Assembly: GCF_000770635.1 (NCBI RefSeq)
Contig: NZ_AVBF01000002.1
Coordinates: 1-64,000 of the forward strand
DNA length: 64,000 nt
Direction of reading: 5' to 3'
Source: Pontibacillus yanchengensis Y32
GTDB taxonomy: Bacteria; Bacillota; Bacilli; Bacillales; BH030062
Shown one piece after another: positions 1-8,581 of this stretch. How positions within the stretch are numbered: the stretch's first letter is position 1; each line of letters opens with the position of its first letter. The position numbers and the translations under genes were made by a program. Below the pieces are notes generated by a model. It saw nothing but the letters and a program-made list of their open reading frames with translations. It made no database searches and was not told the DNA's origin.

Positions 1-31
1 CATAAAATTGATTGAACATTGCTATGCTTAG

Positions 32-131
32 TAGCGACCTTTCGCCATACTTATGGGGCTCTGGAGCGACTTTTCCTACTTTCGGAGCAAGAATCGAAAA
101 ACAGGAGCAACTTTTGAAAATCAGGAGCCAC
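32..131 (+). repeat. 20-bp GAGC array A
   Basis: A short run of direct repeats starts with GAGCGAC, GAGCAAG, GAGCAAC or GAGCCAC. Unit starts at 64, 85, 105 and 125 give a spacing of 20-21 bp, and a degenerate AGCGAC copy lies near 33. An A/T-rich stretch follows each core. The array is followed by a C-rich tail containing CCCATGTTTCCG, which recurs after array B. The right-hand neighbour is the 3' end of a minus-strand gene, and the left neighbour is outside the window. No gene is visible in 1-531. Confidence 0.8.
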
Positions 132-183
132 AACCTAAAACTCCCTTTTCTGCCCATGTTTCCGTCCCTCCCAAAAAAGCAAA

Positions 184-310
184 GGTGGCCGTGGAACAAG
201 GAGACTCCCGCCGGAGAAAGAGGTAGGCGAGACCCCGCAGAGCCCCGCTTTTGGGCTCGAGGAGGCTTGCCAGCTCGCCGGTAGGACGCGAGTTGTTCCA
301 GAGGCCACCT
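184..310. repeat. GC-rich palindromic repeat, decayed copy
   Basis: This stretch starts with AGGTGGCC and TGGAACAA and ends with the inverted TTGTTCCA and GGCCACCT, so it has terminal inverted repeats. The interior has GGAGACTCCCGCCGG, GCGAGACCCCGCAG and GAGGAGGCTTGCC, the hallmarks of the palindromic family also seen near 28.4, 43.5, 54.0 and 54.3 kb. It has no convincing reading frame or ribosome site. Confidence 0.75.
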
Positions 311-475
311 TTATTCTCACAAAAGCAACGGAAACATCCCTCTTTTGCGACACGTTGATTCTATAAAATATCTCGAATCCAAGTCTTCAACATTATGCTT
401 CTTATCTTGAATAAGGCTATTTTGGATAGTTGATTCCAAAATCAACACCAAACTTTAACAGAAACTTATATAATG

Positions 476-530
476 TAAAAAAGCCAACAACTCCTACTTC
501 AATACGAAGTAAAAACTGTTGGCTTTCTTC
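476..530 (-). terminator. Rho-independent terminator of the DUF1992 gene
   Basis: On the minus strand AAGCCAACA pairs with TGTTGGCTT, with an inner ACTTC/GAAGT stem, followed by a T run. It lies directly after the stop codon of the DUF1992 gene. Confidence 0.85.
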
Positions 531-531
531 T

Positions 532-906
532 TTATAAACCCATCTTCCGATCAATCTGTCCACGATATTGCCGATACGCACCTGAGCTTCCTAGTTTTCG
601 TTTCTCCATTAATGTTTGGAACCGAATTTGCTTTTCGCCTAGCTGCTTACGATACGGCTTCTTATCCTCTTCATGCTCACACAATGCAATAAGCTCTTCT
701 AAATCAACCATATCCTTCTTAAGCTGCATTTCTTCAGGTATCATATTGGCATTTTTTAAAATGGTATAACTCATCCGTAAGTCTTCAGGTACAGCATTGA
801 TCTCACTAAAGTCTAACGGCTTCCCTTTTCCTGGGAGATCTTTGAATTCTCCGTTTTTTTCAGCTTGCTTAATTTTTTCCTCTGCCATTCGATATGCAAA
901 GTCCAT
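532..906 (-). CDS. DUF1992 (DnaJ-C28 conserved domain) protein
   Basis: A 124-residue cytosolic protein matching the DUF1992 family, found alone in bacteria and in the eukaryotic DNAJC28 proteins. Recognisable features are the N-terminal AEEKI helix, the GKGKPLD motif near residues 26-32 and a Lys/Glu-rich helical C-terminus. The molecular function of the family is unknown. The ATG at 906 is preferred over the TTG just upstream because AAGGAG lies 9 bases before it. The gene stands alone with its own terminator. Family assignment is by motif recognition. Confidence 0.85.
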   Translation of the reverse strand: MDFAYRMAEEKIKQAEKNGEFKDLPGKGKPLDFSEINAVPEDLRMSYTILKNANMIPEEMQLKKDMVDLEELIALCEHEEDKKPYRKQLGEKQIRFQTLMEKRKLGSSGAYRQYRGQIDRKMGL

Positions 907-1033
907 CAAGCACCACTCCTTCAGTTTAAACGCTCATTTTCCATTATTATATCATAGCCCACTATACTGGTGATATTGTTTGATACTTACTCCCCGTGGG
1001 GAATAGACCACTATGGAAATGGAGGTCGTAACT

Positions 1034-1975
1034 ATGAAACATGTAAGCAATGATTATTTAAAAGAACTCATTACAGAATATAGACCCTATACAACGAAAG
1101 GAGAAGTAATGGCTGATTTACCTTGTTTGGATAACCAGAATCAAAACGACCTGGGGATTGCCATGATTGATATGGATAATCAAATCTATAAGGCTGGATC
1201 GACGGATCTGAGCTTTTCCTTACAAAGTGTCTCGAAAATCATCAGCCTGATGGTCGCGTTACAAGACCTCGGCGAAGAAAAAGTATTCCAAACGGTTGGG
1301 ATGGAGCCAATGGGCGACTTCTTTAATACAATTAGTCACTTGGAATCAAATGATGTACATAGACCGTATAATCCTATGGTGAATGCCGGAGCCATAGCGA
1401 TTTGTTCATTAATTAAAGGAGATAGCGTCCAAGAGCGGTTCGAACGGATTATGTCGATGTTGAAGACCATCACAAATAATGAAAACATTTCATATGACAA
1501 TAGTGTCTATCAAGCAGAAAAACGAAAAGGTGATCGTAACCGCGCCCTCGCCTACTATATGAGTAGTACTGGAGCAGTAGCATTAGACCCTGAAGAGGCT
1601 CTGGATTTATACTTTCGCATCAACTCAATCAGCTTCACGGTAGAGGATTTAGCAAGAGTAGGATTGTTCATAGCCAACGGAGGAAAATTGCTAAACGACA
1701 ATGAGCAACTCATCTCCGATAAACATTTACAAACCCTGCAAGCCATTATGATGACATCTGGCATGTACAACGAATCAGGAAACTTTGCTGTTAAAGTCGG
1801 CTTCCCTTGTAAAAGTGGCGTAAGTGGAAGCATTGTAAGTGTTGTTCCTGGCCGTTATGGTATTGGAGTGATTGGACCAGCTATTAATGAAAAAGGGAAT
1901 AGTGTTGGAGGCGGAAAGATTCTAGAGCGCCTCTCTTCTGACCTGAACTTAAACTTATTTAGTCATTCTATTTAA
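1034..1975 (+). CDS. glsA: Glutaminase A
   Basis: Converts L-glutamine to glutamate and ammonia in the cytosol. The 313-residue protein has the serine beta-lactamase-like glutaminase fold: the catalytic S-V-S-K tetrad has Ser65 and Lys68, followed by the NPMVNAGAI block near residue 117 and the C-terminal KSGVSGS and GGGKILERL motifs. Length is normal for the family. GGAGGT lies seven bases before the ATG at 1034, so the in-frame ATG at 1013 is unlikely to be the start. The gene is monocistronic, with a terminator straight after the stop. In Bacillaceae glutaminases often serve glutamine catabolism or acid and osmotic homeostasis; nothing here shows which. Confidence 0.95.
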   Translation: MKHVSNDYLKELITEYRPYTTKGEVMADLPCLDNQNQNDLGIAMIDMDNQIYKAGSTDLSFSLQSVSKIISLMVALQDLGEEKVFQTVGMEPMGDFFNTISHLESNDVHRPYNPMVNAGAIAICSLIKGDSVQERFERIMSMLKTITNNENISYDNSVYQAEKRKGDRNRALAYYMSSTGAVALDPEEALDLYFRINSISFTVEDLARVGLFIANGGKLLNDNEQLISDKHLQTLQAIMMTSGMYNESGNFAVKVGFPCKSGVSGSIVSVVPGRYGIGVIGPAINEKGNSVGGGKILERLSSDLNLNLFSHSI

Positions 1976-1982
1976 ATAATGA

Positions 1983-2018
1983 AACCCTAGCCTATTATGT
2001 GAAGGCTAGGGTTTTTTA
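1983..2018. terminator. Bidirectional terminator between glsA and sugar kinase
   Basis: AACCCTAGCC pairs with GGCTAGGGTT, followed on the plus strand by TTTTTT. It sits between two convergent genes and can serve both. Confidence 0.85.
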
Positions 2019-2030
2019 CGTTAGATAGAA

Positions 2031-2978
2031 TTACTTACTCAAGTAATCTTTCACCTGTTCTGATGTAGGCAGTGCTGTCATCGCACCTTTGGTGGACGCT
2101 GCAAGCCCTCCTGATACACTAGCGAATTCTGCCATCTGCTTTACTTGTTCTAGCGTTAACTCCTCAAGTGACTGATCAACCTCATTTAAGCTATGTAAGA
2201 TCCCAGAAACATAAGCATCTCCTGCTCCTGTCGTGTCGACTGCTTCCACCTTCATAGCTGGTACTTGAACAAATTCACCATCTTTAACAACATAACTTCC
2301 ATCTCCGCCAAACGTTACGAGCATTAATGGAACTTGATAATCACGCATCTTCTCTATGCCTGCCTCTATATCAGACTCACCTGTAATAAACTCAAGCTCT
2401 TCATCTGATATTTTCAAAACATCTACTTGATCAAGCATCGAAACAATTGTTTCTTTTGCCTGTTCTTGAGAAGGCCAAAGCGCTGAGCGTAAGTTCGGAT
2501 CGAAGGATACAATCATGCCTTTTTCCCTTGCTAATTCAACTGCATATTTTGTAGCTTGTTTGACTGGCTCTTGTATCATCGAAATGGAACCAAAATGCAA
2601 GATTTTATGATCTTCGAATAACGCTCCATTTAATTCCTTCTGCTCTAGCATTTGATCAGCACTTGGATTGATGAAGAATTCAAAATTACGCTCCCCATCC
2701 TCTGATAGAGTCACCATAACTATATTGGTACGCGTCTCTTGTGAAAAAATCATTCCTTCTGTGGAAACTCCATAACTAGTCAATGTTTCTTTTAAAAATC
2801 GTCCAAGGGAATCATCTCCCACTTTCCCTAGAAACGTTACCTTTGAACCAAGTCGAGCAGCACCTACCGCCACATTCGCAGGAGCACCTCCAGGACTTTT
2901 TTGATAGTGAACATTCTCAGCTGTCATCGGGATAAAGTCAATTAATGCTTCACCTAAGCTTATAATACCTTTTCTCAA
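2031..2978 (-). CDS. PfkB-family carbohydrate kinase, likely fructokinase
   Basis: An ATP-dependent sugar kinase of the ribokinase/PfkB superfamily, 315 residues. Visible signatures are the N-terminal GEALIDF, the substrate-binding GGAPANVAVGAARLG segment near residue 30, and the C-terminal VDTTGAGDAYVSG anion-hole motif with the catalytic Asp. The pattern is closest to fructokinases, but ribokinase-like specificity for another sugar cannot be excluded. A TTG at 2978 is preferred as start because GGTGGGAG lies five bases upstream; the TTG at 2999 has no ribosome site. It is transcribed in the same direction as the EIIA gene upstream, about 270 bases away. Confidence 0.88.
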   Translation of the reverse strand: MRKGIISLGEALIDFIPMTAENVHYQKSPGGAPANVAVGAARLGSKVTFLGKVGDDSLGRFLKETLTSYGVSTEGMIFSQETRTNIVMVTLSEDGERNFEFFINPSADQMLEQKELNGALFEDHKILHFGSISMIQEPVKQATKYAVELAREKGMIVSFDPNLRSALWPSQEQAKETIVSMLDQVDVLKISDEELEFITGESDIEAGIEKMRDYQVPLMLVTFGGDGSYVVKDGEFVQVPAMKVEAVDTTGAGDAYVSGILHSLNEVDQSLEELTLEQVKQMAEFASVSGGLAASTKGAMTALPTSEQVKDYLSK

Positions 2979-3244
2979 GAAAACTCCCACCAATCTCAAT
3001 TTAAGTTACTTATATTATAGCGGAAATTGATAACATCGTCTTGTCCTAATGGAGATAAAAAAGCAAATCAAAGTGAACATACGGGGATTGGAAGAGAGCA
3101 TAACCCAATCCGATGCGAGCATAAATGGAGTTTGAAAGCCCCCCCCTCTCAAACCCAAGTCCTCAGCATAATGGCCACTTATCGAATAATAACTCACGAA
3201 AAAAGAGCTCGGACAAATCCAAGCTCTTTCCTGACGCCAACCGT

Positions 3245-3742
3245 TTATTTCATTTGAACGTGAAGCAATTCTGTTTCGCCTTTAACTGCTTCACCTGTAT
3301 TTAGTGTTTCTAGATTTTCGATTGAATCGCTATTTGTAATAATCACTGGAGTTACCGAACTTTTCGCTTTCTCATTAACTAAATCAACGTCAAATGTGAT
3401 GAGTTTATCGCCAGCACTTACTTTGTCGCCTTGTTTTACATGAGCTTCGAATCCTTCTCCATCCATGCTAACTGTTTCAAGACCGATATGAACAAGTAAT
3501 TCAATTCCAGATTTCGTTTGAAGGCCTACCGCGTGTTTTGTTGGGAATACTTGAACGACCTCTCCCTCAACAGGGCTTACAACCTCTCCATTTGCCGGTT
3601 CAATCGCAATGCCTTCTCCCATCATTTTCTGGGAGAATACAGGGTCTGGTACATCTTCTAGTTGAACAATCTTTCCGTCTAATGGTGCGACTAATGTTGC
3701 TTCTTTGCTTTCTTCCTTCTTACCAAATAGTTTTTTTAACAT
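3245..3742 (-). CDS. PTS glucose-type EIIA component, stand-alone
   Basis: A 165-residue cytosolic phosphocarrier that accepts phosphate from HPr and passes it to an EIIB domain. It has the EIIA-Glc beta-sandwich signature: the KKLFGKK start, GEVVSPVEGEV, PTKHAVGLQTKSG, and LLVHIGLETV, whose His is the phosphorylation site. AAGGGTG lies just before the ATG at 3742, so the upstream TTG reading is rejected. No EIIB or EIIC is adjacent. The alpha-glucoside EIICB at 39.3 kb in this window lacks an EIIA domain, so this protein is a plausible donor for it. That link is inference. Confidence 0.93.
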   Translation of the reverse strand: MLKKLFGKKEESKEATLVAPLDGKIVQLEDVPDPVFSQKMMGEGIAIEPANGEVVSPVEGEVVQVFPTKHAVGLQTKSGIELLVHIGLETVSMDGEGFEAHVKQGDKVSAGDKLITFDVDLVNEKAKSSVTPVIITNSDSIENLETLNTGEAVKGETELLHVQMK

Positions 3743-3843
3743 ATTTATCACCCTTTTTTTGTTCTTATCGTTCAAAAAATGCGCATAGAGCCTCTTGCAA
3801 TAAATAAGCTAAGGTAGAGTCTCCAGGAAGTATAATTAAGAAA

Positions 3844-4053
3844 AGCACAAGCGCCCTGCTAGCGACGTACAAACTGCTGCCCACACGACGTGGGTTGGTT
3901 CGATGTTGCTGCATGATGCAGCGATCTTAATCGAACCTCCTCTAAATCCTTCAGAGATAAAGGAAACACGGAGAGCGCAAGCGATCCGATGTTGACTTAT
4001 CGTAAGGAGGTGCAGGAAGTTTGCTAGTCGCTGGGCGCTGGAGCTAGACACGT
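3844..4053. repeat. GCGC...GGAGCTGGACG element, full-length copy 1
   Basis: An imperfect inverted repeat of about 210 bp. It opens with AAGCGCCCTGCTAGCGACG and closes with CTAGTCGCTGGGCGCTGGAG, which pair with each other. Inside are two nested hairpins: GGTTCGAT...ATCGAACC around GCTGCAT/ATGCAGC, and GATAA...TTATC. It fills the gap between the EIIA gene and the guanine deaminase terminator. Confidence 0.8.
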
Positions 4054-4084
4054 AAGCGTCAGAAATTTATACTTTCTTTACTTT

Positions 4085-4132
4085 AAAAAAAGACCTAAAA
4101 CACCCTGGAAGACTCCTCATACGTTTTAGGTC
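4085..4132 (-). terminator. Terminator downstream of guanine deaminase
   Basis: AAGACCTAAAAC pairs with GTTTTAGGTCTT and is followed by a T run on the minus strand, about 100 bases after the guanine deaminase stop. Confidence 0.8.
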
Positions 4133-4231
4133 TTGCCTGCCAAACAGTGACAATCCTACCTATTGAATTCAACCTATAGAGTATATTCGTTTAGGTAGTT
4201 TGTCAAGTAAAGCACTAAAGTACCTTTATCC

Positions 4232-4702
4232 CTATTCGGAGTGTGTATTGGATTCGTTTTGTTGTTTGTAAAGTTCCATTGGATCTTCGTTCGTACTTTC
4301 ATGTGGAGTATGGATCATATTGATTTTACGCTGTTCACTTGGTTTCGCTAAATCCATATACACCGTTTTCGCCATGCCTAACCCAGCTTCTTCTGCTTCA
4401 TGGATGGACTGAGAATAATAGACTGTCTTGATTCCAGCAAAGTACATGGCCGTAAGACACATCGGACATGGCTCACCACTGGCATACATCGTACAGTCAC
4501 TTAGATCCTGAGTTTGTAAGCTCTCTTGTGCTTTACGAATCACTTCTAATTCGGCATGTGCAGTCACATCGAATCTATGATGAAGTTGGTTCACACCTTC
4601 GGCTATAACCTTATCCCCTTGAACAAGCACAGCTCCAAAAGGATGACCACCTTCCTTAACGTTTTCGACGGCTAATTCCAAAGCGTGTTCTACATAATTC
4701 AT
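4232..4702 (-). CDS. guaD: Guanine deaminase
   Basis: Deaminates guanine to xanthine in purine salvage. The 156-residue protein belongs to the zinc-dependent cytidine/deoxycytidylate deaminase fold: H49-A-E51 supplies a zinc ligand and the catalytic Glu, and P78-C79-P-M-C82 supplies the other two ligands. Length and the C-terminal NEDPMELY segment match Bacillus GuaD. GGAGGAAACAAG precedes the ATG. No purine riboswitch is recognisable in the 100-base leader. A tRNA-adenosine deaminase is less likely given the length and sequence. Confidence 0.9.
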   Translation of the reverse strand: MNYVEHALELAVENVKEGGHPFGAVLVQGDKVIAEGVNQLHHRFDVTAHAELEVIRKAQESLQTQDLSDCTMYASGEPCPMCLTAMYFAGIKTVYYSQSIHEAEEAGLGMAKTVYMDLAKPSEQRKINMIHTPHESTNEDPMELYKQQNESNTHSE

Positions 4703-4799
4703 CTTGTTTCCTCCTACTTACTCAATCAGTTGCTCTACTATGAAACTTACCCTATACACGTTATATAAAAACCATACAAAGGGCTATATTATGACTTAC

Positions 4800-5312
4800 T
4801 TAGTTATGACCTAACCATTCTTTATATATGCTTTCATTTTCTTCATCAAAGCATACAAAATACACCTCTTCTACATCGTTAAGATTTCTTAATGTTTCTT
4901 CTACTGTTTGAACAGCTATTCGTGCAGCCTCTTTCTTAGGATATCCATATACACCTGTACTTATATTCGGAAAGGCTACCCGTTTCAATTGATATTCTTC
5001 AGCTAGTAAAAGGGATTGTTGGTAACAGCTTGCTAAAAGTTCTGCTTCATTCTTATTGCCTCCGTTCCAAACTGGGCCAACCGTATGAATTACTTTATTC
5101 GCTGGAAGCTTTCCACCGTTTGTTATAACAGCTTGACCAGTTGGACAAGAGCCAATCTCCCGACATTCTGCCATGATGGTAGGACCACCAGCTCTATGGA
5201 TAGCTCCATCAACCCCACCACCACCTGCTAGTTGCTCATTAGCAGCATTCACGATGGCGTCTACTTGTATCTCTGTTATGTCGCCTTTTATGACCTGTAT
5301 TTTTTTATTCAT
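4800..5312 (-). CDS. Macrodomain protein, O-acetyl-ADP-ribose deacetylase type
   Basis: A 170-residue single macrodomain resembling YmdB/MacroD enzymes, which hydrolyse O-acetyl-ADP-ribose or remove ADP-ribose from proteins. Characteristic blocks are the GDIT start, [20 protein letters not shown] (ligand-binding Asn and the Gly-rich loop), VIHTVGPVW and [12 protein letters not shown] (phosphate loop). AGGAAGGATGG lies just before the ATG. It follows guanine deaminase in the same direction with about 100 bases between, so co-transcription is possible. Substrate specificity cannot be read from the sequence. Confidence 0.92.
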   Translation of the reverse strand: MNKKIQVIKGDITEIQVDAIVNAANEQLAGGGGVDGAIHRAGGPTIMAECREIGSCPTGQAVITNGGKLPANKVIHTVGPVWNGGNKNEAELLASCYQQSLLLAEEYQLKRVAFPNISTGVYGYPKKEAARIAVQTVEETLRNLNDVEEVYFVCFDEENESIYKEWLGHN

Positions 5313-5559
5313 TCATATCCATCCTTCCTCGTTAGAAAGATTCTAGTATTTCTCTACCTTTCTTCAGGAATCTTCAAACAATCCACCATGATTTTGTAAA
5401 AATTATATTAAAATTCATTTTTTATTCCATCGAATCATATGGTAGGCTTAGTAAAGCAGTATTTACTTATCGTTTCTATGTATAAGTACATGATGAAAAA
5501 CCTTAAACTGTTTACTAGCTCTTTATTGAAATAAGTAGAAAATGCAAGGAAGTGTAATA

Positions 5560-6336
5560 ATGAAACAACGTATCTTAATGGGAGTTTTGCTAGCGGTTCT
5601 ATTCTTAATACCTTTTAAAATAGGCGGGCATGTGTTTACCTATTTAACGTTAGCGCTTGCTCTTATAGGATTTTATGAATTCTCCTCAATTATTAAAATA
5701 AGGAAGTTTGGAACAAAGTGGTTTGTAGGCTCGTTAGGGGTGATCTTATTATTTTCCCCCCTATTGTTTGGTGGGACGTCCCAATTCCAAATTAGAGTAT
5801 TGTTAGCCCTTGTGATCTTCTTCATTACCACAACAATCTTTAACAAAGGATTTTCTATTGAAAAGGCCGGCACTGTGTTGATTGGAGTTCTATATTTGGG
5901 CTTTGGATTTGAATCTTTAGCAGAGGCTAGGATTGAAAAAGGTGTCATTTGGACGTTCGTCGTGCTTTTAACGATTTGGTCAACCGACTCCGGCGCCTAT
6001 TTCATCGGGAAAAAATTCGGCAAACACAAGCTAGCTGCAGCTATTAGTCCTAACAAAACAATTGAAGGGGCAACTGGCGGAATCATTACAGCCCTTGTCA
6101 TCGGCTTCGCTCTACACAGCATACTAGATGCTTACCAAAGCTACGTACACGCATTAGCTATAACCCTGGTGGTCTCCATTGCTGGACAAGTTGGTGACCT
6201 AGTAGAATCAGGCCTAAAACGCCATTATGGCGTAAAAGACTCAGGTAATATCTTCCCTGGCCATGGCGGCGTACTCGATCGATTAGACAGTTGGATTTTC
6301 GTATTCTTAGGATTGAAGTTAATAGGCGTCTTGTAG
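5560..6336 (+). CDS. Phosphatidate cytidylyltransferase (CdsA) paralogue
   Basis: An integral membrane enzyme that makes CDP-diacylglycerol from CTP and phosphatidate. The 258-residue protein has seven or eight hydrophobic segments and the CDP signature: SGLKRHYGVKDSGNIFPGHG near the C-terminus, preceded by STDSGAYFIGKKFGKHKLA. The ATG at 5560 has AAGGAAGTG upstream, so the ATG at 5542 is rejected. The usual cdsA lies between frr/uppS and dxr/rseP. This copy stands alone, suggesting a second copy, which would need the rest of the genome to confirm. Confidence 0.9.
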   Translation: MKQRILMGVLLAVLFLIPFKIGGHVFTYLTLALALIGFYEFSSIIKIRKFGTKWFVGSLGVILLFSPLLFGGTSQFQIRVLLALVIFFITTTIFNKGFSIEKAGTVLIGVLYLGFGFESLAEARIEKGVIWTFVVLLTIWSTDSGAYFIGKKFGKHKLAAAISPNKTIEGATGGIITALVIGFALHSILDAYQSYVHALAITLVVSIAGQVGDLVESGLKRHYGVKDSGNIFPGHGGVLDRLDSWIFVFLGLKLIGVL

Positions 6337-6342
6337 TTTATG

Positions 6343-6374
6343 AGCCCTCAGATTTTGTCTGAGGGCTTTTTTTT
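6343..6374 (+). terminator. Terminator of cdsA paralogue
   Basis: AGCCCTCAGA pairs with TCTGAGGGCT, followed by a run of eight T. Confidence 0.9.
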
Positions 6375-6476
6375 ATTATAGCTCTCTTTCCTAGTGAAAT
6401 GCCAATAACACTAGCAAGAACAGTTTTCGTGACATGCAGACCCGGACCTGCGCTCGGATTCGCTGGGGGCCTTTGC

Positions 6477-6566
6477 GAGCAACTTTTCGAATATAGGAGC
6501 GACTTTTGGATTTTTGGAGCGAGAATTCAGATATAGGAGCAACTTTTTCAAATTAGGAGCGACCAC
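6477..6566 (+). repeat. 20-bp GAGC array B
   Basis: Five direct repeats start with GAGC at 6477, 6497, 6517, 6537 and 6557, spaced exactly 20 bp. Units read GAGCAACTTTTCGAATATAG and similar. The last unit, GAGCGACCACC, runs into a C-rich tail with GGCCATGTTTCCG, as after array A. The array lies between the convergent cdsA paralogue and the CAP-domain gene. Confidence 0.85.
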
Positions 6567-6680
6567 CCCCAATCCCCTTCCTGGCCATGTTTCCGTACCT
6601 CCCAACCTCTTTCCCAGATTAAATAAGTCATTACAACAAACTTCAACAAAGCCTATATGATAAAAAACCTCTCTTAAACT

Positions 6681-6711
6681 AAAAAAAGCGCATGGAATAC
6701 ATCCATGCGCC
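6681..6711 (-). terminator. Terminator of CAP-domain gene
   Basis: GCGCATGGA pairs with TCCATGCGC, followed by seven T on the minus strand. Confidence 0.85.
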
Positions 6712-6747
6712 AAAGTAAACGTTATAAAAGGGGATTATTGTGATCGT

Positions 6748-7569
6748 TTATTTACCAATAAATTGTTGAGTCCAATGATTACCGTCTTCTACAAATCCTA
6801 CTCCAATATGAGTGAAGTTCTCATTCATAATGTTCTTGCGGTGGCCTTCACTGTTCATCCACGCATCTACTACTTCTTGTGGTGTACGTTGACCTTTAGC
6901 AATATTTTCACCAGCGGTACGGTAATCTACGCCAAATTGATTCATCATATCAAATGGAGAACCATACGTTGGGCTGTTGTGAGAGAAATAGTTGTTTTGA
7001 GCCATGTCTTCTGATTTCTTCTCAGCCACATCGCTAAGCTGCTTGTCTATTTTTAGTGGCTCTAGACCTTGAGCTGTACGCTCTTCGTTTGTCAGTTCCA
7101 CTACCTTTTGTTCATATTGACTTAGTGTTGACGCTTGTTGCTCTGTATTTTGCTGCTCTGTTTGTGCTTGTTCTTGTTGCTGAGATGATTGACTTGGAGT
7201 TGCTTCTTGCTGCTCTTTAGGCTCAGCTTGTTGTTGGGTTTCTTGTTCTGTATTTTGCTCAGGCTGTTCTTGAGTTGGCTGCTGTTCTGTATTTTGATCA
7301 GGCTGCTCCTGAGTTGGCTGTTGTTCTGTATTTTGATCAGGTTGTTCCTGAGTTGGTTGCTTTTCGCCCCATTTTACTTGATAGTCTGATAGATATTTAG
7401 AGAACCAATTTTGGATATCCTCTCTATCAAATGACTGTAGAGATTGCTCTGAGTACACCTGAATATTTTTTTCTTGTTGGTTTGATTGAGCGCTAGCCTC
7501 TGTTTGAGCTACGCCTCCAACGATAACGCTTGCTGCTAATGCAGACGTAATAGTGATTTTTTTAAACAA
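6748..7569 (-). CDS. Secreted CAP/SCP-domain protein with QPTQEQP repeats
   Basis: A 273-residue exported protein. Residues 1-27 are a Sec signal peptide (MFKK, hydrophobic core, then a probable cleavage near ASA). Residues about 70-150 are a Gln/Glu/Thr/Pro linker with three near-identical 12-13-residue repeats around QPTQEQPDQNTEQ. Residues about 155-273 are a CAP domain of the bacterial YkwD type, with NEERTAQGLEPL, YFSHNSPTYGSPFDM, AGENIAKG, WMNSEGHRKNIM and HIGVGFV. The conserved His and Glu of the CAP cavity are present. The start is a TTG with GGGAGGAG eight bases upstream. The function of such proteins is unsettled; cell-wall or spore-surface roles are usual guesses. Confidence 0.92.
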   Translation of the reverse strand: MFKKITITSALAASVIVGGVAQTEASAQSNQQEKNIQVYSEQSLQSFDREDIQNWFSKYLSDYQVKWGEKQPTQEQPDQNTEQQPTQEQPDQNTEQQPTQEQPEQNTEQETQQQAEPKEQQEATPSQSSQQQEQAQTEQQNTEQQASTLSQYEQKVVELTNEERTAQGLEPLKIDKQLSDVAEKKSEDMAQNNYFSHNSPTYGSPFDMMNQFGVDYRTAGENIAKGQRTPQEVVDAWMNSEGHRKNIMNENFTHIGVGFVEDGNHWTQQFIGK

Positions 7570-7803
7570 GTTGAATCTCCTCCCGTGTTGTTGTTTTTTG
7601 GGACAACCTCATCATAGCATCTATTTTTTTGTAACAATTACGGGATAATTTTCCACGTGATCTATCAAAAAGAATATTCCTCTACTTAATTTAATATAAA
7701 CTACCCGAAATGTGTGAATTTTAAGAGATTCATATGATTAACAAAATACTGGGTATCTCATCCATTAAACCTAAAAATTTCTTGTAAATCCCTATTGACG
7801 CAT

Positions 7804-7842
7804 AAAAAAAGAAGGCCTTTTTGTTACAATAAAGGCCTTCGT
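7804..7842 (-). terminator. Terminator of MOSC gene
   Basis: GAAGGCCTTT pairs with AAAGGCCTTC, followed by a T run on the minus strand, just after the MOSC gene stop. Confidence 0.85.
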
Positions 7843-7854
7843 GTAAAACACTTG

Positions 7855-8517
7855 TTATATTGTGTCTTGTAATTTGTCCAAACGTTCCTGCAATCCTTGG
7901 CGTAGTTCATTTGCTAAACCATCCACTTGAAGAATGGTACGTATTCCCTCGATATTGTTTCGGTCTTTCAGTTTTATCTGATTCACATATGCTACAGAAA
8001 CAGCATGTGGGTCTGTTTGGATTCGTTCAAAACGATCGTTAGCCGAAACTTCCCCTTCTTTCACTACACTCATATAAAAACCGGTGTACCCCGTGTGAAC
8101 AACTTGCTTCGTAAGGTGTTTGACTTGGTGAACAAACGCGATACGCTCACATGGCTTGCGAGGCTGCACCACTTGAAGTTTAGCATCTCCCCACTGAAAC
8201 ACATCGCCAATATTGATATTCTCTTCATGAAGACCATCTATAGTAAGATTCTCACCAAATGAAGGGAAATCCATTTTTTTGTCGAGTTGCTGTTCCCAAT
8301 ATGCATAGTGCTTATAAGGATACACACAAATCGCTTTTTCTACCCCACCGTGGAACTTGGTGACAGCTTGGCCATCGCCTTTTAAGCCTTGAGAGGAGAG
8401 AGCAATTCGATCTGTCGTAGGTGTCTTAAGAAAACTTGTGTAAAGCTCTTCTCCATTTCGCACAACATTTTTTGGTCCGCCTACATGCATCGATATAATG
8501 CGAAAATCATCTTCCAT
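7855..8517 (-). CDS. MOSC-domain protein, YiiM/YflK type
   Basis: A 220-residue protein with a MOSC (molybdenum cofactor sulfurase C-terminal) domain followed by a C-terminal three-helix extension, as in YiiM and Bacillus YflK. Key motifs are GDGQAVTKFHGGVEKA, FGENLTIDGLHE, IGDVF, and QPRKPCERI with the conserved Cys. YiiM-like proteins take part in molybdoenzyme reduction of N-hydroxylated bases such as 6-hydroxylaminopurine. Whether that holds here is inference. AAAGGGAG precedes the ATG. The cysteine-cluster gene upstream is transcribed the same way, 64 bases away. Confidence 0.88.
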   Translation of the reverse strand: MEDDFRIISMHVGGPKNVVRNGEELYTSFLKTPTTDRIALSSQGLKGDGQAVTKFHGGVEKAICVYPYKHYAYWEQQLDKKMDFPSFGENLTIDGLHEENINIGDVFQWGDAKLQVVQPRKPCERIAFVHQVKHLTKQVVHTGYTGFYMSVVKEGEVSANDRFERIQTDPHAVSVAYVNQIKLKDRNNIEGIRTILQVDGLANELRQGLQERLDKLQDTI

Positions 8518-8581
8518 TACAATACTCCCTTTCCTCTCCTATTAAAAAGCGCAAGAAGTTTATTTTCTTCCCCATACATAC

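Noticed and set aside
32-131. CRISPR-like array
   Set aside because: Units are only 20 bp with a 7-base conserved core and no distinct spacers, and no cas genes are present.
4703-4799. Purine riboswitch in front of guanine deaminase
   Set aside because: The leader is short and lacks the conserved purine-aptamer segments.
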